Positions 43,129 to 56,677 of a stretch of 64,000 bases of DNA are shown here, piece by piece. Numbering within the stretch: position 1 is the stretch's first letter; each line of letters opens with the position of its first letter. The stretch is from Gymnothorax reevesii (taxonomy: Eukaryota > Chordata > Actinopteri > Anguilliformes > Muraenidae): assembly GCA_029721435.1 (NCBI GenBank), contig CM056581.1, forward strand, positions 74,370,796 to 74,434,795, given 5' to 3'. The position numbers were made by a program, and so were the translations under genes. The notes under the pieces are model-generated. The model was not told the DNA's origin, searched no databases, and saw only the letters and a list, made by a program, of their open reading frames with translations.

Positions 43129-46100
43129 TGACTGACTGGTCTGCTGGTCGCCAAAAAGTCAGACAGCAAAGCACACTCGCCGACTGGACTATTGGTCGCT
43201 GAGAAGCCGGACCGCACCGCACGCTCGCCGACTGGACTACTGGTGGCCGAAGAAGCCAGACCGCAACGCACGGTCGCCGACTGGACTACTGGCCGCCTAG
43301 AAACCGACCGCATCGCACGCTCGTCAACTGGACCATTGGTTGCCGAGAAGCTGGACCACAACACACGCTCGTCGCCTGGACCATTATTCGCCGAGAAGCC
43401 GGACCGCACGCTCGCCGACTGGACTACTGGCCGCCTAGAAACGGACCGCATCACACGCTCGTTGACTGGACCATTGATCACCGAGAAGCCGGACCGCAAC
43501 GCACGCTCGCCGACTGGACTACTGGCCGCCAAGAAACGGACCAAATCGCACGCTCGCCGACTGGATCATTGGTCGCAGAGAAGCCGGACCGCACTGCACG
43601 CTCGCTGACTGGACTACTGGCCTTCTAAAAACGGACCACATCGGACGCTTGCCGACTGTACTATTAGTCACCGAGAGGCAGGACCGCACCGCACGCTTGC
43701 CGACTGGACGACTGGTGGCCGAGAAGCCAGACAGCAATGCACGCTCGCAGACTGGACTACTGGTCTCAGAGAAGCCAGACCGCAACACACACTCGCCGAC
43801 TGGACTAATGGTCGATGAGTAGCCAGACCACAACGCACGCTTGCCGTCTGGACTACTGGCCGCCTAGAAACGAACCGCATCACACGCTCCTAGACTGGAA
43901 CATTGATCACCGAGAAGCCGTACCACAACGCAAGCTCGCCGACTGGACAGTTAGTAGCGGAGAAGCCGGACTGCGCGCTCGCCGACTGGACTACTGGCCG
44001 TCTAAAAACGAACTACATTGCACGCTCGCGGACTGTACTATTAGTCGCCGAGAAACAGGATCGCACCGCACGCTTGCCAACTGGACGACTGGTGGCAGAG
44101 AAGCCAGACCACAAAGCACGCTCGCCGACTGCACTATTGGTCACTGAGAAACCGGACTGCATCGTACGCTCGCCGACTGAACTACTGGTTGATGAGAAGC
44201 CGGACCGCATCGCACGCTCGCCGACTGGACTATTGGTTGCTGAGTAGCCGGACCACAAGGCACGCTCGCTGACTGGACTACTGGTCGCAGAGAAGCCGGA
44301 CCGCACCGCACGCTCGCCGACTAAACTACTGGTCGCCGAGAAGCCGGACCACTCCGCGCACTTGCCAACAGGACTATAGGTTGCCTGGAAGTCTGTCTGC
44401 ACCGCACGCTCGCTGACTGAACTACTGGTCGATGAGAAGCCGGACCGCATCGCACGCTCCCCGACTAAACTACTGGTCGCCGAGAAGCCAGACCACTCCG
44501 CGCACTTGCCAACAGGACTATAGGTTGCCTGGAAGTCTGTCTGCACCGCACGCTCGCTGACTGGATTACTGGTCGCCGAGAATTCAGACCCTGAAGCACG
44601 CATGACGACTGGACTGTTGGTCGCTGAGAAGCTGGACCGCATCGCACGCTCGCCGACTGGACCATTGGTCGATGAGTAGTCGGACCGCAACGCACGCTCG
44701 CTGACTGGATTACTGGTCGCCGAGAAGTCAGACCGAGAAGCACGCTTGCCGACTGGACTGTTGGTCCCTGAGGAGCCGGACCGAATCGCACGCTCGCCGA
44801 CTGGACCATTAGTCGCCGAGAAGCCGGACCGCAATGCACGCTCGCCGACTGGACTAATGGTCGATGAGTAGTCGGACCGCAACGCACGCTCGCCGACTGG
44901 ACCATTGGCCGCCGAGAAGCCGGACCGCACCGCGCGCTCGCCGAATGGACTACTGGTGGCCGAGAAGCCAGACCACAACGCACGCTTGCCGCCTGGACTA
45001 CTGGCCGCCTAGAAACGGACCGCATCACACGCTCGTAGACTGGAACATTGATCACCGAGAAGCCGGACCACAACGCACGCTCGCCGACTGCACTATTGGT
45101 CGCTGAGAAACCGGACTGCACGCACGCAGACTGGACTACTGGTCGCCTAGAAACGGACCGCATCACACGCTCGTCGACTGGACCATTGATCACCGAGAAG
45201 CCGGACAGCAAAGCACGCTCGCCGACTGGACTAATGGTCGATGAGTAGCCAGACCGCAACGCACGCTCGCCAACTGGACAACTGGCCGCCTAGAAACGGA
45301 CCGCATCGCACGCTCGTCAACTAAACTATTGGTTGCCGTGAAGCCGGATCACAACACACGCTCGTCGCCTGGACTATTATTCGCTGAGTTGCCGCACCGC
45401 ACGCTCGCACACTGGACTACTGGTCGCCTAGAAACGGACCGCATCACACGCTCGTCGACTGGACCATTGATCACCAAGAAGCCGGACAGCAAAGCACGCT
45501 CGCCAACTGCACTAATGGTCGATGAGTAGCTGGACCGCAACGCACGCTAGCCGCCTGGACCATTATTCGCCGAGAAGCCGGACCGCACGCTTGTAGACTG
45601 GACTACTGGTCACCTAGAAATGGACCGCATCACATGCTCGTCGATTGGACCATTGATCACCGAGAAGCCGGACAGCAAAGCACGCTAGCCGACTGCACTA
45701 GTGGTGGCCGAGAAGCCAGATCGCAACGAACGCTCGCCGACTGGACTACTGGTCGATGAGAAGCCGGACCGCACCGCACGCTAGCAGACTGGACTACTGG
45801 TCGCCTAGAAACGAACCGCATCACACGCTCGCCGACTGGATCATTGGTCGCAGAGGAGCCGGACCGCACTGTACGCTCGCTGACTGGACTACTGGCCTTC
45901 TAAAAACGGACCACATCGCATGTTTGCCGACTGTACTATTAGTCACCGAGAGGCAGGACCGCACCGCACGCTTGCCGACTGGACGACTGGTGGCCGAGAA
46001 GCCAGACCGCAACGCACACTCGCCGACTGGACTAATAGTCGATGTCAACCCGGACCGCATCGCACGCTCACCGACTGGACTATTGGTCGCTGAGTAGATG

Positions 46101-49100
46101 GACCACAACGCACGCTCGCCAACTGGACCATTGCTCGCCGAGAAGCAGAACGGCACGCTCGCAGACTGGACTACTGGTCCCGAAAAAGCCAGACCGCAAC
46201 ACACACTCGCCGACTGGACTAATGGTCGATGAGAACCCGGACGGCATCGCACGCTCGCCGACTGGACTACTGGTCGCTGAGTAGACTAACCACAACGCAC
46301 GCTCGCCGACTGGACCATTGGTTGCCAAGAAGCCGGATCGCACCGCACGCTCCGCGACTGGACTAATGGTCGATGAGTAGCCAGACCACAACGCACGCTT
46401 GCCGCCTGGACTACTGGCCGCCTAGAAACAGACCGAATCACACGCTCGTCGACTGGACCACTGATCACCGAGAAGCCAGACCGCAGAGCACGCTCGCCGA
46501 CTGCAAAATTGGTCGCTGAGAAACCGGACTGCATCGCAAGCTCGCAAACTGGACCACTGGTCGCTGAGAAGCCGGACCGCACCGCACGCTCGCCGACTGG
46601 ACTACTGGCCGCCAAGAAACGGACCAAATCGCACGCTCGCCGACTGGATCATTGGTCGGGAGAAGCCGGACCACATCGCACGCTGGCCGACTGTACTACT
46701 AGTCGACGAGAGGCAGGACCGCACCGCACGCTTGCTGACTGGGCGACTGGTGGCCGAGAAGCCAGACCGTAGTGCACGCTCGCTGACTGGACCATTGGTC
46801 GCCGAGAAGCAGAACGGCACTGCACGCTCGCCTTATGGACTACTGGTCCCGAAGGAGCCAGACGCCTCGCCGACTGGACAACTGGCCGCCTAGAAACGGA
46901 CCGCATCGCACGCTCGTCAACTGGACCATTAGTTGGCGAGAAGCCGGACCACAACACACACTCGTCGCCTGGACCATTATTCGCCGAGAAGCTAGACCGC
47001 ACGCTTGCAGACTGGACTACTGGTCGCCTAGAAACGGACCGCATCACACGCTTGTCGACTGGAGCATTGATCACCGAGAAGCCGGACAGCGAAGCACGCT
47101 CGCCGACTGGACTCATGGTCGATGAGTAGCTGGACTGCAACGCACGCTAGCTGCCTGGACCATTATTCGCCGAGAAGCCGGACCGCACGCTCGCAGACTG
47201 GACTACTGGTCGCCTAGAAACGGACCGCATCACACGCTCGTCGACTGGACCATTGATCACCGAGAAGCCGGACAGCAAAGCATGCTCGCTGACTGGACTA
47301 TGGGTCGCTGAGTAGCCGGACCGCACGCTCACAGACTGGACTAGTGGTCGATAAGAAAGAACCGCACGTTCGCTGACTGGACTACTGGACGGGGAGAAGC
47401 CGAACCGCAACACACGCTCGCTAACTGGACTATTGGTCGCCGAGAAGCCGGACCGCACCCCACGCTCGCCGAATGGACTATTGGTCGCTGAACAGAAGGA
47501 CCGCATTAGTCGCCAAGTAGCCGGACCACAACGCATGCTAGCTGACTGGACGCTCGCTAAGAAACTCGCCAACAGGACTATTGGTCGCCTGGAAATGGAC
47601 CGCACTGCACGCTCGCCGACTGGACTACTGATCACCAAGAAGCCAAACCACAACGCAGCTCGCCGACTGGACTACTGGTCGCCGAGATGCCAGACCGCAC
47701 CGCATGCTCGCCGACTGGACTATTGGTCGTCGAGAAGCCGGACTGCACCGCACGCTCGCGGATTGAACTATTGGATGCCAAGAAGCCGAACCGCAATGCA
47801 CGCCCGCCGACTGGACTATTGGTCGCCGAAAAGCCGGATCGCACCGCAGGCTCGCGGACTGGACTACTGGCCGCCTAGAAACGGACCGCATCGCACGCTC
47901 GCTGACTGGACCATTAGTGGCCGAGAAGCCAGACCGCATGCTCGCCAACTGGAGTACTGGACCTAAAAACGGACGACATCGCACGCTCGCCGACTGTACT
48001 ATTGGTCGTCGAGAAGCCGGACTGCACCGCACGCTCGCCGATTGACGCTCGACGCTCGTACACTGGACCATTGGTCGCCGAGAAGCCGGACCGCATCGCA
48101 CGCTCGCCGACTGGACTATTGGTCTCCGAGAAGTCGGACCGCACCGCACGCTCGCCGACTGGACTACTGGTCGCCGAGAAGCCAGACCAAAACCACGCTT
48201 GCCGCCTGGAGTACTGGCCGCCTAGAAACGGACCGCATTGCACGCTCGTCGACTGGATAATTGATCACTGAGAAGTCGTACCACAACGCACTCTCGCCGA
48301 CTGGACAGTTAGTCGCCGAGAAGCCGGACCGCACGCTCGACGACTGGACCACTAGCCACCTAGAAACGGACCTAATCGTACACTTGCCGACTGGACTACT
48401 GGCCGCCAAAAAACGGACCATATTGCACGCTCGGCGACTGTCCTACTGCCCATCAAGTAATGGACCGCATCGCATGCTCGTAGACTGGACCTTTGGTCGC
48501 AGAGAAGCCGGACCAGAACACATGCTCGTCGACTGGACCATTAGTTGCCGAGAACCCAGACCGCAAAATACGCTCGCTGAATGGACTACTGGCCGCCTAA
48601 AAACGGACGACATTGCACGCTCGCTGACTGTACTATTAGTCATCGAGAAGCCGGACTGCACCGCACGCCCGCCGACTGGACAATTGGTCGCCAAAAAGCT
48701 GGACCGCAATGCACGCCCGCCAACTGGACAATTGGTCGCGGAAAAGCCGGACCGCACCGCAGGATCGCGGACTGGACTACTGACCGCCTAGAAACGGACC
48801 GCATCGCACGCTCGCTGACTGGACCATTAGTGGCCGAGAAGCCAGACCGCATCCTCGCCGACTGGACTACTGGACCCCGAGAAGCCGGACCGCATCGCAC
48901 GCTTGCCAACAGGACTATAGGGTGCCTGGAAGCCGGTCTGCACCGCACGCTGGCTGACTGGACTACTGGTCGCCGAGAAGTCAGACCGTAAAGCACGCAC
49001 GCCGTCTGGACTATTGGTCGCTGAGAAGCCAAACCGCATCGCACGCTCGCTGACTGGACCATTGGTCGCCGAGAAGCCGGACCTCACTGCACGGTCGCCG

Positions 49101-52100
49101 ACTGGACTACTGCTGGCTGAAAAGCCAGACGGCAACGCACGCTGGCTGACTGGACTACTGGTCGCTGAGAAGCCTGACCGCATCACACACTCGCCGACTG
49201 GACCATTGTTCGGCGAGAAGCCAGATCGCACCACAAGCTAGAAGACTGGACCACTGGCCACCAAACGCACGCTCGCCGACTGGACCATTGGTCACAGAGA
49301 AGCCGGACCGCATCGCACGTTCGCCGACTGTACTACTGCCCATCAAGAAATGGACCGCATCGCATGCTCGTAGACTGGACTTTTGGTCGCAGAGAAGACG
49401 GACCAGAACACACGCTCGTCGACTGGACCATTAGTCGCCGAGAAGCCAGACCGCAAAATACGCTCGCTGAATGGACTACTGGCCGCCTAAAAACGGACGA
49501 CATTGCACGCTCCCCGACTGTACTATTGGTCCTCGAGAAGCCGAACCGCACAGCACGCCCGCCAACTGGACAATTGGTCGCCGAAAAGCCGGACCGCACC
49601 ACAGGCTCGCGGACTGGACTACTGGCCGCCTAGAAACGGACCGCATCGCACGCTCGCTGACCGGACCATTAGTGGCCGAGAAGCCAGACCGCATACTCGC
49701 CGACTGGACTACTGGACCCCGAGAAGCCGGACCGCATCGCACGCATGCCAACAGGACTATAGGGTGCCTGGAAGCCGGTCTGCACCGCACGCTCGCTGAC
49801 TGGACTACTGGTCGCCGAGAAGTCAGACCGTGAACCACGCTCGCCAACTGGACTATTTCACGCCAAGTAACAGACCGCATCGCATGCTCGTACACTGGAC
49901 CATTGGTCGCCGAGAAGCCGGACCGCATCGCACGCTCGCCGACTGGACTATAGGTCGCCGAGAAGTCGGACCGCACCACACGCTCACAGACTGGACTACT
50001 GGTTGCCGAGAAGCCAGACCACAACCACGCTTGCCGCCTGGAGTACTGGCCGCCTAGAAACGGACCGCATTGCACGCTCGCCGACTGGACTATTGGTAGC
50101 CGAGAAGCCAGACCGCACCGCACGCTAGCGGACTGGACTACTGGCCACCTAGAAACGGACCGCATCGCACGCTCGCCAACTGGACCATTCGTGGCTGAGA
50201 AGCCAGACTGCATGCTTGCTGACTGGACTACTGGCCAACTAGAAACAGACCGCATCGCACGCTCGCCGACTGGACCATTAGTCGCCGAGAAGCCGGATCG
50301 CATGCTCGCCGAGTGGCCTACTGGACCCCGAGAAGCCGGACCGCACCGCACGCTTGCCAACAGGACTATAGGTTGCCTGGAAGCCGGTCTGCACCGCACG
50401 CTCGCCGACTGGACTACTGGTCCCCGAGCCTGACCGCAACGCACGCCCGCCGACTGGACTACTGCCCGCCAAGTAACGGACCGCATCGCACGCTCCTAGA
50501 CTGGACCATTAGTCGCAGAGAAGCCGGACCACAACACACGCTCGTCGACTGGAAAATTAGTCGCCGAGAAGCCGGACAGCACGCTCGCCGACTGGACTAC
50601 TGGTCACTGAGAAGCCAGACCACAACGCACGCTTGCCGCCTGGACTACAGGCCGCCTAGAAAAGGATCACATTGCACGCTCGCCGACTGGACCATTGGTC
50701 GCCGAGAAGCCGGACCGCACCGCACGCTCGCCGACTGAACTACTGGTAGCCGAGAAGCCAGACCACAAAGCACGCTTGCCGCCTGGACTACAGGCCGCCT
50801 AGAAAAGGATCACATCGCACGCTCGTCGACTAGACCATTAGTCGCCGAGAAGCCGGACCGCACGCTCACGGACTGGACTACTGGCCGCCAAGAAACGGAC
50901 CGCATCGCACGCTCGTAGACTAGACCATTGGTCCCCGAGAAGCGGGACCACAACGCACGCTCGTCGACCGGACCATTAGTCGCCGAGAAGCCGGACAGCA
51001 CGCTCGCCGACTGGACTATTGGTAGCCGAGAAGCCAGACCGCACCGCACGCTCGCCGACTGGACTACTGGTCACTGAGAAGCCAGACCACAACGCACGCT
51101 TGCCGCCTGGACTACAGGCCGCCTAGAAAAGGATCACATTGCACGCTCGCCCACTGGACCATTGGTCGCCGAGAAACCGGACCGCACCGCACGCTCGCCG
51201 ACTGAACTACTGGTAGCCGAGAAGCCAGACCACAAAGCACGCTTGCCGCCTGGACTACAGGCCGCCTAGAAAAGGATCACATCGCACGCTCGTCGACTAG
51301 GCCATTAGTCGCCGAGAAGCCGGACCGCACGCTCACGGACTGGACTACTGGCCGCCAAGAAACGGACCGCATCGCACGCTCGTAGACTAGACCATTGGTC
51401 GCCGAGAAGCGGGACCACAACGCACGCTCGTCGACCGGACCATTAGTCGCCGAGAAGCCGGACAGCACGCTCGCCGACTGGACTACTGGTCGCCGAGAAG
51501 CCAGACCTCAAAGTACGCTCACCGACTGGACTACTGGCCGCTTAAAAACGGACCACATTGCAGGCTCGCCGACTGTACTATTAGTCGTCGAGAAGCCGGA
51601 CTGCACTGCACGCTCGCCGATCGGACTTTTGGTCGCTGAGAAGTCGGACCGCAACGCACGCTCGCCGACTGGACCATTGGCCACCGAGAAGCCGGACTGC
51701 ACCGCACGTTCGCCGACTGGACTACTGGTACCCGAGAAGCCAGACCGCAGAGCACGCTCGCCGACTGGACTACTGGTCGATTAGAAGCCGGACCTCATCG
51801 CATGCTCGCCGACTGGACTATAGGTCGCTGAGTAGCCGGACCACAACACACGCTCGCAGACTGGACCATTGGTCGCGAGAAGCCGTACCGCAACGCATGC
51901 CAGCCTGTAAAGCACGCTCGCCGACTGGACTATTAGTCGCTGAGAAGTCGGACCGCATCGCACGCTCGCCGATTGGACCATTGGTCGCCGAGAAGCCGGA
52001 CTGCACCACAAGCTCGCCGACTGGACTACTGTTGGCCGAGAAGCCAGACCGCAACGCACGCTCGCCGACTGGACTACTGGTCGATTAGAAGCCGGACCTC

Positions 52101-53620
52101 ATCGCATGCTAGCCGACTGGACTATGGGTCGCTGAGTAGCCGGACCACAACACACGCTCGCAGACTGGACCATTGGTCGCGAGAAGCTGTACCGCACCGG
52201 ACGCTCGCCGACTGGACCATTAGTCGCCGAGAAGCCGGACAGCACGCTCGCCGACTGGACTACTGATCGCCGAGAAGCCAGACCGCAAAGTACGCTCGCC
52301 GACTGGACTACTGGCCGCCTAAAAACGGACCACATCGCATGCTCGTCGAGAAGTCGGACTGCACCGCACGCTCGCCAACTAGACAACTGGTCAATGAGAA
52401 GCTGGACCGCATCGCACGCTCGCCGATTGGACTATTGGATGCCAAGAAGCCGAACCGCAGCGCACGCCCGCCAACTGGACTATTGGTCGCCGAGAAGCCG
52501 GATCGCACAGCACGCTCGCCAACTGGACTACTGGTCGCCGAGAAGCCAGACCGCAACGCATGCTCGCCGACTGTACTATTGGTCATCGAGAAGCCGGACT
52601 GCACCGCACGCTCGCCGACTGGACAACTGGTCAATGAGAAGCTGGACCGCATCGCACGCTCGCCGATTGGACTATTGGATGCCAAGAAGGTGAACCGCAC
52701 CGCACGCTTGCCAACAGGACTATTGGTTGCCTGGAAGCCGGTCTGCACCGCACGCTCGCTGACTGGACTACTGGTCGCCGAGAAGCCAGACCGTAAAGCA
52801 CGCTCACCGACTGGACTATTGGTCGCTGAGAAGCCGGACCGCATCACATGCTCGCCGACTGGACCATTGCTCGGCGAAAAGCCAGATCGCACCGCATGCT
52901 CGAAGACTGGACCACTGGCGGCTAAAAAACGGACCAAATCGCACGTTTGCCGACTGGACCATTGGTCGCAGAGAAGCCGGACCGCACCGTACGCTCGCCG
53001 ACTGGACCATTGGTCGCAGAGAAGCCGGACCGCATCGCACGCTCGCCGACTGGACTACTGGTGGCTGAGAAGCCAGACGGCAACTCACGCTCGCCGACTG
53101 GACTACTGGTCGATGAGAAACCGGAGTCGCTGAGTAGCCGGACCACAACGCACGCTCGCAGACTGGACCACTGGTCGCCGAGAAGGCGTACTGCACCGGA
53201 CGCTCGCCGACTGGACTGCTGGTCCCTGAGCCTGACCGCAACACACGCTCGTGGACTGGACTAATGGCCGCCAAAAAACGGAACGCATCGCACGCTCGCT
53301 GACTGGCCTAATGGTTGCCGAGAAGCCGGAGTTTACCACACGCTTGTTGAGTGGACCACACTGCACGAACGTCGCCTGACCTACTGGCCACCTAAACGGG
53401 ACCGCAACGCAGGCTTGCCGACTGGACTATTGGTCGCCGACAAGTCGGACCACACCATACACTTGCCGACTGGACTACTGGCCACCTAGAAACCGGACAG
53501 CAACGCATGCTCGCCGATTGGACTATTGGTCGCCGAGAAGCCTGACCGCATCGCATGCTCGTCGACTGGACTATTGGCCGCCGAGAAGCTGGACCACGCT
53601 GCATGAACTATTGGCCACGG
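43129..53620. repeat. 10.5-kb CpG-rich satellite of ~48-bp units, about 220 copies
   Basis: The main unit of 48 bp is CCGACTGGACTACTGGTCGC, then CGAGAAGCCGGACCGCACCG, then CACGCTCG. A 47-bp variant has GGCCGCCTAGAAACGGACC in the middle, and shorter variants lack an ACCGC. Because 48 is divisible by three, many open frames of 60-340 codons appear on both strands, encoding 16-residue repeats such as GFSATSSPVGERAVRS. The 47-bp and short variants and the TAG/TGA in some units break them irregularly. No promoter, splice or start context is seen, so I read it as tandem DNA, not a gene. The base composition differs sharply from the flanks. Confidence 0.95.
50590..51480. repeat. 467-bp higher-order duplication inside the satellite
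   Basis: A block carrying the rare variants GCCGCCTAGAAAAGGATCAC and GTAGACTAGACCATTGGTC occurs twice, 467 bp apart (for example at about 50810 and 51277), with only a few differences. This shows recent segmental copying within the array. Confidence 0.8.
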
Positions 53621-55200
53621 GGATGCTCAGTACAATTAAAAAAACAACCATTGAGAAATCAATGAGATATAGGACAGGCATAACAAACAATGCAAAAATT
53701 GACAAATGCAATATAAAACATGGCCTCCGAAAAATGTTCCCACCACCACCCACCCTCACTGGAGGACACCTTTATTTACAGAGCAGCTGTTTATCAATAT
53801 TTAAATCAAACTTCCCTCTGACTTCTCTCTCCAAGAGGCAGACATACTCATCTTTGTATCCATTTATCTATCCATCCATCCATCTCTTCACTGTTAAAAA
53901 AGAAGTTACAAATAGCGCTCAAGAAGGTACAAATGTTACTCACCAGACTGGCACTCAGTGGGTATACTCTACTTTACTCCAAGCCAGCCTGACAACATTT
54001 GTACCACTGAAGCAAGTAGTGGGCATGAAATAGTTCTCAAAATGGCCGTATCATACCCTCTGTGGACATTTACTGAAGTTTTTCCACTCAGGAACAAAAC
54101 TGTACCACTGTTGAAACTTAATTTCTGTGAACAAAAAGGTTAATTGGTTTAAAAACTAAACAATGGATAAATTCTATATCATTTCTGAAAGCGTAAACGT
54201 TTCCTGGGTGTCATACAAAATATTTGTTTAATTACGTCTCGTCACTCACACACTGGTCAAAAAAAAGGGACCATAACCCATAAAATCATAAATTGCGAAA
54301 TAGCAAGTGTTCACCTACCTCTGTCTACTTACCTCAGTTGGCGACAATAGCATTTCTTTTTGAACAATGCAAAAGAGTGATCTATTCATGATGCAAAGTT
54401 CAGTTCAAATCACCACCTTTGAAACATCAAAAATATGAAACAGCCTTTACAAGCAATCAGAAGAGTTATATGTACAAAATGTAAAACTTGGCCTCGCAGA
54501 AATTTTCCCACAATCTCCTGCCATCACTGGATCATGTCTTTATTCACATTGCAGTTGTCAATCCATGTCTCTATCAATCTTTCAGTCAGTCTGTCTCTCT
54601 ACTAGCCGGTACACACTGTACGATTTTAGCTATCTTATAAGACCATTGCATGACACACTATGCGACTTGGATCTAATAAACTTTGGTACGACGTCAAGTT
54701 TGATGCGTGCAGACTGTACGATGGCCGTTTACTGAATCGCAGGTTACGACGTACGAAAATATGGAACATCATTAGCATACGACATCCGTCTGCGCTACCA
54801 TGTTCATTGTATTCGCTGTTATTTTAGCTCTGTGCTAGCTTAATGGAAATGTAAGAGGCAGATAAGATAACGTGCAGCTGATATGGTTACACAACCAACA
54901 GTACTTGCGATAATGACACGATGAACCATCTACGCCACAGTGAACATTTAAATACTTTTTGAAGAATAAATGTTCTGTGAGGTTAATGGTTCATTGCCTT
55001 CAAAAGCTGATGGGTTGGCAAGTTGTATTTGTGAAATGTTTTAATGCTCGTTCTCTACGGGAATGCTTTGTATTGAACTGATTTATATTTTATTTATTTT
55101 ATCTAGTTTGCACGGCATGGCAAACGTGAAGGATTATATGCAATTAAATGCACGTCAAAATCGAACGCCTTGTGACCGTGATTTAACTCCAATGTGCGTC
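53621..55200. other. Diverged repeats, no gene recognised
   Basis: Two segments (about 53680-53880 and 54470-54600) share an ATAAAACATGGCCTC/GTAAAACTTGGCCTC start, then TTCCCAC, CACTGGA and a TTTATT-CA-AGTTGTCAAT-like stretch: an old duplication. Near 54602 the sequence AGCCGGTACACACTGTACGA looks like a DNA-transposon terminus with no partner found. (CATC)n lies at about 53870. Confidence 0.4.
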
Positions 55201-55800
55201 TACATGATCACTGTCGGCATCAGTGTGAGGAAGCGATCTGGAACCAAAATGCAAGGACACGGGATTGCAAAAATAAGGAGCTTTATTGAGCAAGGGGGGG
55301 GTAACCCCCGCAGGGCAGAGGGCAACAGTACAGACTCCGCAATCCAAAAATCAAATTCCAATGGGACAGAGCAGAGTTTGTAACCAGGGCAGCAATCACA
55401 GAAATCGTAGTCAGCAAAAACAGATCCGGTACACAGGCAAAGGTTTGTGGGAGAAGCAAACTCATAAGCCAGAAGACAGTCCGAATCGGTAACAGGACAG
55501 CAATCCACAAAATCGAGGTCGGGCAGAAAAAGGTCAAAACATACAGATGCAAAAAGTAATCCAAAACGGCAAACCAAAAATCAGAAGTCGGGCAATCCAG
55601 CCAGAATCAGAACTTAATGAATACGAGGCGAGAACAATAGCAGCACAGGTAAGCACGGGAACCGATCGGACAGAGAATGGCTGTGAAGAGACACTTCAGG
55701 GAAGATCACATGGTGAGAGACACAGGTGAAAACAGTCAGACTGATTGCAAGGGAACAGCACATGAGGGAGAACCAAGGACTGTATAAAAGATGGACGACG
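55200..55800. mobile_element. Interspersed repeat of unknown class
   Basis: GAGCTTTATTGAGCAAGGGG followed by repeated phrases such as GGGCAGCAATCACAGAAATC, AACAGGACAGCAATCCACAA and GTCGGGCAGAAAAAGGTCAA is a pattern I know from fish interspersed repeats. The short open frames on both strands have no domain. The superfamily is not assigned. Confidence 0.35.
55775..55797 (+). repeat. TATAAAAG-containing motif, inverted partner at 63614-63636
   Basis: ACTGTATAAAAGATGGACG occurs here on the plus strand and exactly inverted at 63614-63636 within a longer 23-bp identity. Sequences beyond the motif differ. It may be a shared repeat terminus or a core promoter of a repeat family. Confidence 0.6.
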
Positions 55801-56677
55801 CGTCTCCGTTCACTCCCATTCAACAAAAATGGAGCCAAAATATCCTCGATATGGCCGCTGCCATGTTGCACATCTGGAGCCTGAGTCGGCGCAGTAGTGA
55901 TCGGGGGGTAGAGCCGCGCTATCGAATCCAACCCACACACCATACGTCCAGCCCCCTGAACTTTTCACCTGGTCTGGCAGCTGCGCTATTAACGTAAGTG
56001 CCCGTAATGGCCACCCCAGCTGACACACGGAGACGGTGCAGGAAAGTGAAAGGACCCAAAGACTGCCGGCAGCATAAATATTTGCGGGCTCGTTCAAAAA
56101 GTTAATGGCCTCATTGGCAAAACATCCCCCACCTCACAGTCATCTGTTACGAAATTAGTTGAAGTACCTAACTGGCTATCTATATCTTAGAACTGAATCT
56201 TGTTTGACTAGCTAGGTATGCAGCTAATTACATGAAGTAATGTAAGCCAATGTTCTCCATCGTCACTTACCCAATGTTGCGAGTGGCGAGCATATTAACG
56301 CCGACTTTCGTTGTATTTTCTAATTGATGTTCCACCGGGAAAGTTCCATTTCATATGCGCATGTACTAGCTGAGTAATGGGTCGAACTTTTAATTAACAC
56401 GTTAGAACGCTAAATCGAGTTCTGAATTAAAATACACTGTCCTTCTAACCAAAGTTAGCTTGCTGTGTTTAAGTAGTCGCATATCTTACCGCTAGCTAAT
56501 GTATTTCTTAAAAATGTTTGCAGTTGAAGATAACCATCCTGACCAGGCTTGGGGGACCGGCAATTCATTCTCTGTGATAGTTAACTTAGCAATGCAACCC
56601 CCTCCACGTTCTTTTTTGTGGACTCGATGTATTTGAATGCATAGTAATTGTTCAATTTTTGTTATCCTAATTTTTAG

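Noticed and set aside
43122..53604. Many open frames of 60-340 codons on both strands, including one of 336 codons
   Set aside because: They are periodic translations of the ~48-bp satellite, equally open on both strands, with units of 47 and 43 bp shifting the frame at random.
55200..55997. Overlapping frames of 60-125 codons on both strands
   Set aside because: They lie in an interspersed repeat with internal near-repeats; no domain and no splice context.
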